Positions 43,117 through 50,148 of a stretch of 50,148 nucleotides of DNA are shown in pieces. This DNA comes from an uncultured Ruminococcus sp. (lineage in GTDB: Bacteria > Bacillota > Clostridia > Oscillospirales > Ruminococcaceae). Location: contig CALEPT010000091.1 of assembly GCA_937910385.1 (NCBI GenBank), positions 1 to 50,148 on the forward strand, read 5' to 3'. A program made the position numbers and the translations under genes. Every line of letters starts with the position of its first letter. The stretch's first letter is position 1. The notes below the pieces were generated by a model. That model saw only the letters and a list, made by a program, of their open reading frames with translations. It searched no databases and was not told the DNA's origin.

Positions 43117-44091
43117 ATGGATATTCTTGGTATTATTGTACTTGCAGTTGTTATATTCCTGCTGATCATGTTCATACGCTGCTTAAAGATCGTTCCGCAG
43201 GCTCATGTTTTCGTCATCGAGCACCTCGGCTCGTTCAAATGCGAATGGCAGACAGGTCTGCACTTCCTCTGGCCCTTCGTGGACAGAATAGCGGGCAAGG
43301 TCTCGCTCAAGGAAAAAGTAGTAGACTTCAAACCCCAGCCCGTTATTACTAAGGATAACGTTACTATGCAGATAGATACCGTCGTTTTCTATCAGGTAAC
43401 TGATGCAAAGCAGTATATCTACGGTGTTGAAAGACCTCTCGCAGCTATTGAGAACCTTTCCGCAACGACTCTGCGTAATATAATCGGTGAAATGGAGCTT
43501 GACGCTACACTCACCTCGCGTGACGTTATAAATACAAAAATAACCTCGATACTTGACCAGGCGACCGACCGCTGGGGTATCAAGGTAAATCGCGTAGAGC
43601 TCAAAAATATCCTCCCGCCCCGCGAGATACAGGACGCAATGGAAAAGCAGATGAAGGCGGAGCGTGAGCGCCGTGAGAAGATACTCCAGGCAGAGGGTGA
43701 CAAGAAGTCGCAGATACTCGTTGCAGAGGGTGAAAAGGAGTCGCAGATACTACGCGCAGAGGCTAAGAAAGAGGCTCAGATCCTCGAGGCAGAGGCTGAA
43801 AAGCAGGCTATGATACTTCGCGCAGACGCTGTAAGAGAGCAGAAGGTGCTTGAGGCTACCGGTGAGGCTAAGGCTATAGAAATGGTACAGCAGGCTCTTG
43901 CTGAGAGTATAGTAAAGCTCAACAATGCTAACCCTAACGAAAGAGTCATACAGCTCAAATCTCTTGAATCATTTGCGAAAGCTGCTGACGGAAAAGCCAC
44001 AAAAATCATTATCCCCAGCGAGATACAGGGCATCGCAGGACTTGCTTCCGGACTCAAATCAGTTCTGGAAAAGGATGCTGCCGAACAGTAA
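43117..44091 (+). CDS. SPFH/band 7 family protein (paraslipin/QmcA type)
   Basis: A 324-residue protein with an N-terminal anchor (about 3-25), band 7 domain (IVPQAHVFVIEHLGSF through KVNRVELKNILPPREIQ), and a long charged coiled coil with AEGEKESQILRAEAKKEAQ repeats. It ends with a hydrophobic tail (GIAGLASGLKSVL). These oligomerise into membrane microdomain scaffolds and can modulate proteases. Start follows GGAGG, 20 bases after the NfeD gene, and a strong terminator closes the unit. Confidence 0.94.
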   Translation: MDILGIIVLAVVIFLLIMFIRCLKIVPQAHVFVIEHLGSFKCEWQTGLHFLWPFVDRIAGKVSLKEKVVDFKPQPVITKDNVTMQIDTVVFYQVTDAKQYIYGVERPLAAIENLSATTLRNIIGEMELDATLTSRDVINTKITSILDQATDRWGIKVNRVELKNILPPREIQDAMEKQMKAERERREKILQAEGDKKSQILVAEGEKESQILRAEAKKEAQILEAEAEKQAMILRADAVREQKVLEATGEAKAIEMVQQALAESIVKLNNANPNERVIQLKSLESFAKAADGKATKIIIPSEIQGIAGLASGLKSVLEKDAAEQ

Positions 44092-44122
44092 GCTATTTTA
44101 CTGTTATTATTCAATCACTTCC

Positions 44123-44152
44123 AAAAAAGCCGCAGAAATCTGCGGCTTTTTT
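44123..44152 (+). terminator. Rho-independent terminator after the SPFH gene
   Basis: Perfect 14-base arms (44123-44136 and 44139-44152) with a 2-base loop; the right arm ends in six T. Confidence 0.95.
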
Positions 44153-44212
44153 GTGATTTGAGACGATTTTTCGGATTTCAGCGAAAAAATTGAAATTCCT
44201 TGTTTTTTTCTC

Positions 44213-44241
44213 TTGCAATTGCTCAGAAATTGTTGTATAAT
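44213..44241 (+). promoter_or_regulatory. Predicted sigma-A promoter of the MBOAT/FkbH cluster
   Basis: TTGCAA (44213-44218), 17 bases, TATAAT (44236-44241). It lies 283 bases upstream of the MBOAT start, implying a long leader. Confidence 0.72.
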
Positions 44242-44523
44242 AATTAGTGCAAAATATAGTATAAGAATTTAATAGCTTTTCAATAAGGCAGCCCATATAT
44301 TTCCGTTATTTTTAAAAAATGCTGCCGTTAGTTTTTGATTTATATTTGAGGTCCCGTTTTCACCAGCAGTAGTTGTCGTTTCCCTGCACACTCTGTTTGA
44401 AAACAGGCTCTGATTACCGCCCTGCTTTATGCGGTCACTATCTGCTGTATGTCCATTCCTGTTGGGTATACGGCTATTTTCAACGTTCTTTCAGGATATA
44501 ACATTATCGAGGCGGTTTAATAA
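44242..44523 (+). other. Long leader upstream of the MBOAT gene, possible structured RNA
   Basis: About 275 transcribed but apparently noncoding bases. Possible stems: GGCAGC (44287-44292) with GCTGCC (44321-44326) followed by GTTAGTTTTTG; CTGTTT/AAACAG near 44394-44407; and ACCGC/GCGGT near 44417-44436. The first stem plus T-run could act as an attenuator. I do not recognise a known riboswitch consensus. Confidence 0.4.
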
Positions 44524-45924
44524 ATGGTTTTTTCCAGACTTTTCTTTATATATATATTCCTTCCGGTATGTCTTCTCGCTTATGCAGCTGCCGGAAGCGT
44601 GAAAAATAAAAATACGGTGTTGATAATCTTTTCGCTGATCTTTTATGCATGGGGCGAACCCGTATATGTCTTCCTCATGCTGCTGAGCGCGATCGTAAAC
44701 TATTTCGCCGGTCTCATCATCGCAAAGCATCAGGGCGAATCCAAGGACATGGCAGCTACCATTATCGCGGTCGTTTACAACCTCCTCATGCTCGGTATTT
44801 TTAAATACAGCGGATTTATCGTCGAGAATATCAACGCCATTTTTTCGTCCTCTCTTCCTGTTCCCGATATAAAGCTGCCTATTGGTATAAGCTTTTATAC
44901 CTTCCAGACAGTTTCATACATCATCGACTGTCACTGGGAAAAGGTAAAGCCTCAGAAAAGCTTCAAGAATTTCCTGCTGTATATCACTCTCTTCCCCCAG
45001 CTCGTTGCCGGACCTATCGTTCGATACAGCACTATCGAAAAGGAAATAGAGTCGAGAACTGTCTTGCTCAGCGATGTTTCGTACGGGCTCAACAGAGTCG
45101 TGCTCGGACTTTCCAAAAAGGTGCTTCTTGCCAATCAGCTCAGCACTATCGCGGACAACTTCCTCGGCAACATAGGCAGCTCCACCGCCGCAGGAGCATG
45201 GTACGGCGTTGCAGCTTATGCATTGCAGATATACTTCGACTTCTCAGGATATTCCGATATAGCTATCGGTCTCGGACGCATTTTCGGCTTTCACTTTGAC
45301 GAAAACTTCAAGCACCCGTTTATCTGCAAAGACATTACCGAATTCTGGCAGAGGTGGCACATCTCGCTGAGCACATTTTTCAGGGGCTATGTGCTCTATG
45401 TCCCGATATTCGGAAAACGCCGCAAATACGGCGGGCTTTTCCTCGTTTGGCTCTGCACAGGCATATGGCACGGAGCAAGCTGGAACTTCGTCCTTTGGGG
45501 ACTTTACTATGGTCTTTTCGTATTGCTCGAAATGAAGATCGGCAAAAAGAACATGAAAAAGATACCCGTCGTGATACGCCACATCTACAGCAAGATCGTT
45601 ATCCTTGTAGGCTTCGGCATATTCTATTTCGAGGATCTCGGAAACCTCGGCACATTTTTCAGGACAGCCTTCGGCTTCGGAAGCAACGGCTTTATCTCCA
45701 TGCAGGATAAGATCTCATTATTTAATAATATGTACCTGCTCATAGCAGCGGTCATCTGCTGTCTTCCCCTGCTCGAATGGATATCTAAGCTTGCCGAAAA
45801 GCGCAATGCTTTCAAGAGCACGATATCTGTAGCCGCTGCATTTTCTTCCGCCGCGCTTCTTCTTGTCACAAGCATCATGCTCGTTGACGCAACTACAAAT
45901 CCATTCCTTTACTTCAGATTCTGA
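44524..45924 (+). CDS. MBOAT-family O-acyltransferase (AlgI/DltB-like)
   Basis: A 466-residue polytopic membrane protein. AGPIVRYSTIEKEI, YFDFSGYSDIAIGLGRIFGF and FWQRWHISLSTFF are typical of AlgI/DltB proteins, and the catalytic His316 is in GIWHGASWNFVLWG. These enzymes pass an acyl group across the membrane onto a secreted polymer; AlgI acetylates alginate, DltB takes D-alanine from the carrier DltC. A carrier protein gene lies four genes on, so the donor may be acyl-ACP. Start ATG follows GAGGCGG. First gene of the cluster. Confidence 0.93.
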   Translation: MVFSRLFFIYIFLPVCLLAYAAAGSVKNKNTVLIIFSLIFYAWGEPVYVFLMLLSAIVNYFAGLIIAKHQGESKDMAATIIAVVYNLLMLGIFKYSGFIVENINAIFSSSLPVPDIKLPIGISFYTFQTVSYIIDCHWEKVKPQKSFKNFLLYITLFPQLVAGPIVRYSTIEKEIESRTVLLSDVSYGLNRVVLGLSKKVLLANQLSTIADNFLGNIGSSTAAGAWYGVAAYALQIYFDFSGYSDIAIGLGRIFGFHFDENFKHPFICKDITEFWQRWHISLSTFFRGYVLYVPIFGKRRKYGGLFLVWLCTGIWHGASWNFVLWGLYYGLFVLLEMKIGKKNMKKIPVVIRHIYSKIVILVGFGIFYFEDLGNLGTFFRTAFGFGSNGFISMQDKISLFNNMYLLIAAVICCLPLLEWISKLAEKRNAFKSTISVAAAFSSAALLLVTSIMLVDATTNPFLYFRF

Positions 45925-45948
45925 TACTTGAAACAGAGGTCTCATATA

Positions 45949-47415
45949 ATGAGTGAAAATATAAGCAAAAAATCAAAACCTTCGATATCGATAGTTTCCT
46001 CAGACAGAGAATCTGCCGCTATTGATATCCCTATTACGAAAACAAAAATTAAAAAGGAAAGAAAATTTGTCCTTTCCAACTATATAGCACTTTTCAATAT
46101 AATAATCCTGCTCGGAATATTTGGCTTCGGATTTGTGTACCTTATGTTTTTCAAGCACGAAACTATAGCAGAGGACGAAAACCGCTATCTCGCCAAATTC
46201 CCCGAGTTTTCTCTCTCGTCATATCTCAGCGGAGAATATACCGAGGGCGTGGCAAATTATTTCGATGATACAGTCCACAACAGGACTAAGATAAAGCAAT
46301 TCATCGCAACAAAGCTTATGCCGCTGAAAGGCAGACAGTACGGAGATGACGGAGTTGAGCTCCACGGAATAGCCTTCGAGCACGACACAGAGATCACCAC
46401 ATCTGCTGCTGTAACTACTTCTGTAACAACTACTGCTTCAGCAACTACCGGCACGGGTACTTCAACAGAATCCTCCGCCGAAACAACTATCGCTACGACT
46501 ACTCTGCCCAGCGCTATTGATCCTGCTGCCGAAAACGGTGAGGTCACCAACAACATCCTCATCGTCAACAACCGCGGTATAAGCCTCTATGGCGGCGGAC
46601 AGGGACGCGAGCTCGAATACGCTTCATACATCAATGCATATAAGGAAGCGCTCGGTGACGGCGTTAATGTATATTCAATGGTGCTTCCCACCTCAAGCGC
46701 ATTCTATCTTCCCGAGAATTATCAGAACCTCAGCTACAGCGAAAAGGACGATTTCGATAAGATAGCCGCCGCTCTCGTAGGCGTAAAGCCGGTGGATGCC
46801 TATACTGCTCTTCTCGCTCATAAAAGCGAGGCTATATACTCGCGTACGGATCACCACTGGCAGGCGCTCGGAGCCTATTATGCGGCTCAGGAATTCGCAG
46901 GTGCGGCAGATGTGCCGTTTGCAGATCTTTCCGAGTATGAAACAGTAACGCTCCCCGGATATGTAGGGACGCTATACAACTATACCAAAAGCGCAGCGCT
47001 TCTCAATAATCCCGAGGACTTCGTTTACTACGTCCCCAACACAAATGTCACGGTAACACAGTATACCCCTTCGTTTACCGATCCTATAAATGTTCCTCTT
47101 TTCAATGACCCCCAATATCTTTCTTCGTCAAATTATTACATGGTCTTCGGAGGAGACGACAGAATTGCCCATGTAAATACCGAATGCAAGAACGGCAGGA
47201 CCCTCGTTATATTCAAAGACAGCTACGGAAACGCCCTGCTGCCTGTACTGACAAGCTCATTTGAAAACATCTATCTGTGTGACATACGTTATTTTGAGCT
47301 CAATGCTATCGACTTCATAAAGGAGGTAGGCGCTACCGACCTTCTGTTCACAATGTGCTCTTATTCGGCAGTAGGCGGCAATCGCGCCTGCATTTACAAC
47401 AATCTCACAAGGTAA
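45949..47415 (+). CDS. DHHW-family (AlgJ/AlgX-like) extracytoplasmic protein
   Basis: About 488 residues. One N-terminal membrane span (about residues 41-65) anchors an extracytoplasmic domain. The DHHW motif is at residues 301-304 (RTDHHWQALGAYY), and the SGNH-like Ser region is VIFKDSYGNALLP. A Ser/Thr-rich loop lies at about 150-190. DHHW proteins are commonly paired with MBOAT proteins and act as the final acyltransferase or acylesterase, as AlgJ/AlgX do. ATG at 45949 follows AGAGGT; a TTG at 45928 is rejected. Confidence 0.9.
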   Translation: MSENISKKSKPSISIVSSDRESAAIDIPITKTKIKKERKFVLSNYIALFNIIILLGIFGFGFVYLMFFKHETIAEDENRYLAKFPEFSLSSYLSGEYTEGVANYFDDTVHNRTKIKQFIATKLMPLKGRQYGDDGVELHGIAFEHDTEITTSAAVTTSVTTTASATTGTGTSTESSAETTIATTTLPSAIDPAAENGEVTNNILIVNNRGISLYGGGQGRELEYASYINAYKEALGDGVNVYSMVLPTSSAFYLPENYQNLSYSEKDDFDKIAAALVGVKPVDAYTALLAHKSEAIYSRTDHHWQALGAYYAAQEFAGAADVPFADLSEYETVTLPGYVGTLYNYTKSAALLNNPEDFVYYVPNTNVTVTQYTPSFTDPINVPLFNDPQYLSSSNYYMVFGGDDRIAHVNTECKNGRTLVIFKDSYGNALLPVLTSSFENIYLCDIRYFELNAIDFIKEVGATDLLFTMCSYSAVGGNRACIYNNLTR

Positions 47416-47424
47416 GGAGAAGAG

Positions 47425-49221
47425 ATGAAGGAACTATATTTCCCATTTGACGGAAAGCTTATAATGCGCCGCAGAAAAGCTCTGAAAAAACAGCTTCTCT
47501 CAGATGGCTCCGCAAGAATAAAAAAGCGGATCGCAATTCTCGGCGGCTCTACCACCGACGACGTTGTTACGGCACTTGATCTTTTTCTGCTCAACTTCGG
47601 TATTGAGGCACAGTTCTATCAGTCTGAATATAATAAATTTTATGAGGACGCTGTTTTCGGCTCACAGGAGCTCGATAACTTCAAACCCGATATCATCTAT
47701 ATACACACAACGAGCCGCAACCTTACACTTATGCCCGATAATGCTGCGGAGTCTCCCGATAATGTTCAGCAGCGTCTCGATGAGCAGTTCAATACCTTCA
47801 AGCAGGTCTGGATAAGCCTTGTGCAAAGATTCTCATGTCCTATTATCCAGAACAACTTTGAGCTCCCGCTTTTCCGCAGAACAGGCAGCTACGACGGTTG
47901 GGGCTATGGCGGACAGGCTGCCTTTATAAGCCGCATGAACGTCCTGCTTTCGGACTACGCGCGGCACAACAACGGCTTCTACATAAATGACATAAACTAC
48001 CTCTCCTCAGTCTGCGGTCTTACCAACTGGCATGACCCCGAGGCGTGGTATCTCTATAAATATGCCATGAGCACGGCTGTTATCCCTGACCTTGCATACA
48101 GCGTTGCGTGTATAATCAAATCGCTCTTCGGCAAGAATCAAAAGGTTATTGATCTCGACCTTGACAACACCCTCTGGGGCGGAGTCATTGGTGACGACGG
48201 TCAGGAGGGTATCGAGATAGGTCCTGAAACCGCCGTAGGGCAGTCATACAGCGAGTTTCAGACCTTCCTTAAAGGCTATAAAAGCTGCGGAGTTATCCTT
48301 GCGGTATGTTCCAAAAACGATGAGGAAAACGCACTCCTCGGACTGCAGCACCCGAGCGGAGTGCTTCGCCCGGACGACTTCGCCTCGATAAAGGCAAACT
48401 GGGAACCGAAAGACAGGAATATCGCTGACTCGGCGGCGGAGCTCAATCTCCTGCCCGAGAGCTTTGTATTCATCGACGATAACCCTGCGGAATGCGCCAT
48501 TGCAGAGGGGCAGCTCCCCGAAGTAAAAACTATACATCTTGAAACAGTTGACGACGCTATGTACAAGCTCAGCCGCGGCGGTTATTTCGAGGTCACCTCC
48601 ATTTCAGAGGACGATGCAAAGCGCGCGGAGATGTACGCTGCCAACGCTAAAAGAGCCGCGCAGCAGAAGTCATTTGCCGACTACACCGAATACCTCCTGA
48701 GCCTTGAGATGCGGGCGGAAATATGCGGCTTCAAGCCCGTTTACATAGGCCGCGTTACTCAGCTCACAAACAAGAGCAATCAATTCAACCTCACGACAAG
48801 GCGCTATACAGAATCAGAGATACGTACTGTCTCAGAAAGCCCCGAGCATATCTGTCTGTGCGGACGGCTCGCCGATAAATTCGGTGACAACGGCATAGTT
48901 TCCGTAGTCATCGGCAGGTGCGAGGGCGATACGCTCCACATTGAGCTGTGGCTCATGAGCTGCCGGGTTCTGAAAAGGGATATGGAGCTTGCAATGCTCG
49001 ACGAACTCGTGCGCAGATGCCGCGAAAAAGACATAAAGAAAATCATCGGATACTACTACAAGACAGCAAAAAATAATATGGTAGCGGAGCTTTACAGAAG
49101 CTTTGGCTTCGATTTGTGCGAAAAGAAAGAAAATGGTGACTCGATATGGAGTCTCAGCACAGATCAATATGAGTATAAAAATAAGGTCATTGAAATAGAG
49201 CGCAGCTCTGTTGAGATATAA
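47425..49221 (+). CDS. FkbH-like HAD-IIIC protein with SGNH-like N-terminus and GNAT-like C-terminus
   Basis: A 598-residue cytoplasmic protein. An N-terminal SGNH-like region (IAILGGSTTDDVV, about 30-225) precedes the HAD domain: nucleophile motif DLDLDNTLWGG (about 242-252), AVCSKNDEENA (about 292-302) and FIDDNPAEC (about 348-356). The C-terminal part (about 400-585) resembles an acetyltransferase fold (YIGRVTQLTNKSNQFNLTTRR is the family signature). FkbH proteins of polyketide pathways load a glyceryl group from 1,3-bisphosphoglycerate onto an acyl carrier protein. The ACP gene is next, so the same chemistry is plausible here. Start ATG has AAGGAG five bases upstream. Confidence 0.92.
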   Translation: MKELYFPFDGKLIMRRRKALKKQLLSDGSARIKKRIAILGGSTTDDVVTALDLFLLNFGIEAQFYQSEYNKFYEDAVFGSQELDNFKPDIIYIHTTSRNLTLMPDNAAESPDNVQQRLDEQFNTFKQVWISLVQRFSCPIIQNNFELPLFRRTGSYDGWGYGGQAAFISRMNVLLSDYARHNNGFYINDINYLSSVCGLTNWHDPEAWYLYKYAMSTAVIPDLAYSVACIIKSLFGKNQKVIDLDLDNTLWGGVIGDDGQEGIEIGPETAVGQSYSEFQTFLKGYKSCGVILAVCSKNDEENALLGLQHPSGVLRPDDFASIKANWEPKDRNIADSAAELNLLPESFVFIDDNPAECAIAEGQLPEVKTIHLETVDDAMYKLSRGGYFEVTSISEDDAKRAEMYAANAKRAAQQKSFADYTEYLLSLEMRAEICGFKPVYIGRVTQLTNKSNQFNLTTRRYTESEIRTVSESPEHICLCGRLADKFGDNGIVSVVIGRCEGDTLHIELWLMSCRVLKRDMELAMLDELVRRCREKDIKKIIGYYYKTAKNNMVAELYRSFGFDLCEKKENGDSIWSLSTDQYEYKNKVIEIERSSVEI

Positions 49222-49258
49222 AATGAAAATGTAGAACAAAAAGAAAAGGAGAACTATC

Positions 49259-49501
49259 ATGGACAAGAACAACATTATCGCAAGACTAAATGAGGTTTTC
49301 AGGGACGTTTTCGGGGACGACTCCATAAACGTCAGCGAGACTACTACCTCCGCCGACATCGAGGACTGGGACAGCATTGAGCACATCAACCTCATCGCCG
49401 CAGTCGAAGACGAGTTCAAAATGCGCTTTAAAATGCGCGAGGTTTCCGGCATGAAAGACGTCGGCGAAATGATAGCTATCATCTGCGAAAGAGGAAAATA
49501 A
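49259..49501 (+). CDS. Acyl carrier protein
   Basis: An 80-residue acidic helical protein with the phosphopantetheine site DWDSIEHINLI (Ser39), where the common form is DSL. It is distinct from a housekeeping fatty-acid ACP in context: it sits between the FkbH-like gene (37 bases upstream) and a phosphoesterase gene. This fits a dedicated carrier, comparable to DltC in D-alanylation. AAAGGAG precedes the ATG. Confidence 0.94.
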   Translation: MDKNNIIARLNEVFRDVFGDDSINVSETTTSADIEDWDSIEHINLIAAVEDEFKMRFKMREVSGMKDVGEMIAIICERGK

Positions 49502-49502
49502 A

Positions 49503-50148
49503 ATGACTCGCAAAGTCAAAAAGCGCCTCGCTCTCTGTACTGCTGCAGCTGCAGTTGTCGGACTTTATGCATGGGGCTTTGCAATGAAAAGGGTCGATTA
49601 CAGCGTGAGCTCTGAAAGATTTGACGGCAGTATGCGGATAGTCTTTATCTCCGACCTGCATAATTGCTTTTACGGCGGCTTCGACCAATCTGCGCTTATG
49701 GACGCTGTAGACGATGCTCAGCCCGATATCGTATTGTTTGGTGGAGACGTTGTCGATCAATGGGGCGGAACGAAATACGCACTGCGCATTATGGAGGACG
49801 TGAACGCAAAGTATCCCTGCGCCTACTCCCCAGGGAACCATGAGGAAATGCGTGAGGACTGCGATGACTTTTATGCGCAGGTAGAGGATATCGGCGTGCC
49901 CGTACTGCTCGGCAGCCGCGCTGACTTCGAGATAAACGGTCAGAAAATAGCTGTTTACGGCGCTATAGACGACTTTTCGGAAGTGCCTCATAATGAAGGA
50001 GCTTACCTCTCACAGCTTGACAGCTGCATGGAACAGTTAACTCCCGACACATATAATATACTTCTGGCACACCAGCCTGAGTGCATTGACAGCTCTCTTC
50101 AACCACCACACCCTCGGCGGGCCCGAGCAGGCTCCCTCGCAGGGGGAA
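49503..50148 (+). CDS. Metallophosphoesterase (calcineurin-like), 3'-truncated by the window end
   Basis: At least 215 residues from ATG at 49503 to the end with no stop. An N-terminal signal anchor (LALCTAAAAVVGLYAWGFAM) leads to the metallophosphatase motifs: FISDLHN, FGGDVVD, SPGNHEEM and LLAHQPE. The GHxH motif expected next is missing: after IDSSL the frame reads QPPHPRRARAG in a very G+C-rich stretch. Family members hydrolyse phosphodiesters or phosphate monoesters at the membrane surface (YkuE-like). One base separates it from the ACP stop, so it is probably in the same operon. It may be real but cut off, or damaged at a contig end. Confidence 0.85.
   Translation, partial: MTRKVKKRLALCTAAAAVVGLYAWGFAMKRVDYSVSSERFDGSMRIVFISDLHNCFYGGFDQSALMDAVDDAQPDIVLFGGDVVDQWGGTKYALRIMEDVNAKYPCAYSPGNHEEMREDCDDFYAQVEDIGVPVLLGSRADFEINGQKIAVYGAIDDFSEVPHNEGAYLSQLDSCMEQLTPDTYNILLAHQPECIDSSLQPPHPRRARAGSLAGG

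Overview
The window looks like a chromosomal contig from a gut-type Ruminococcus or close relative (Oscillospiraceae, Clostridia). The evidence is a secreted protein with a threonine-rich linker and a two-repeat type I dockerin, which is a cellulosome part. Also consistent are a Firmicute-type nine-gene V-ATPase operon, a pectin-oligosaccharide importer with a GH105 hydrolase, a large GH3 enzyme, Firmicute-style AGGAG ribosome sites and near-consensus sigma-A promoters that almost all have 17-base spacers. No rRNA, tRNA, CRISPR array, integrase or insertion sequence was seen. Species cannot be fixed from this sequence alone.

Layout. 80-6720 (minus) runs PucR/CdaR-type regulator, ftsE, ftsX, M23 hydrolase, S41 protease, ttcA-like gene: an envelope/division cassette. 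6976-10277 (minus) is a Ddl-family gene, a ywiB-like gene and argS. 10827-15122 (plus) holds a Cthe_2159-like beta-helix lipoprotein and a GH3 hydrolase, each with its own promoter. 15149-15336 is an intergenic tract of four successive inverted repeats before a comM-like ATPase gene and a rodA-type SEDS gene (to 18187). 18348-20778 (minus) has a COG0523 GTPase and an aspartate aminotransferase. 21101-23507 (plus) has the dockerin-transglutaminase protein and a TPR-like membrane protein. 23835-32353 (minus) is the V-ATPase operon ntpF-I-K-E-C-G-A-B-D behind a consensus promoter and a perfect 19-base palindrome. 32570-38108 (minus) has aroK, minD, an mgsA-like gene, hisS, aspS and a Nudix gene. 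38283-42434 (plus) is the ABC importer plus GH105, and 42659-44091 (plus) is an NfeD/SPFH pair. 44524 to the window end (plus) is MBOAT acyltransferase, DHHW protein, FkbH-like HAD protein, acyl carrier protein and a truncated metallophosphoesterase.

How the genes fit together. FtsEX, the M23 hydrolase and the S41 protease look like a division-linked peptidoglycan remodelling unit. The GH3, GH105, importer, beta-helix and dockerin genes fit a plant-polysaccharide degrader. The last cluster resembles the logic of dlt D-alanylation (carrier protein, MBOAT, extracytoplasmic partner), but the loading enzyme is an FkbH-type protein. It may therefore move a glyceryl-like group onto an envelope polymer, and it is the best candidate here for an undescribed system.

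Three enzyme-like genes lack hallmark residues of their families: the Ddl homologue, the MgsA homologue and the COG0523 GTPase. The last 50 or so bases are about three-quarters G+C and break the phosphoesterase pattern, so a contig-end artefact should be considered.
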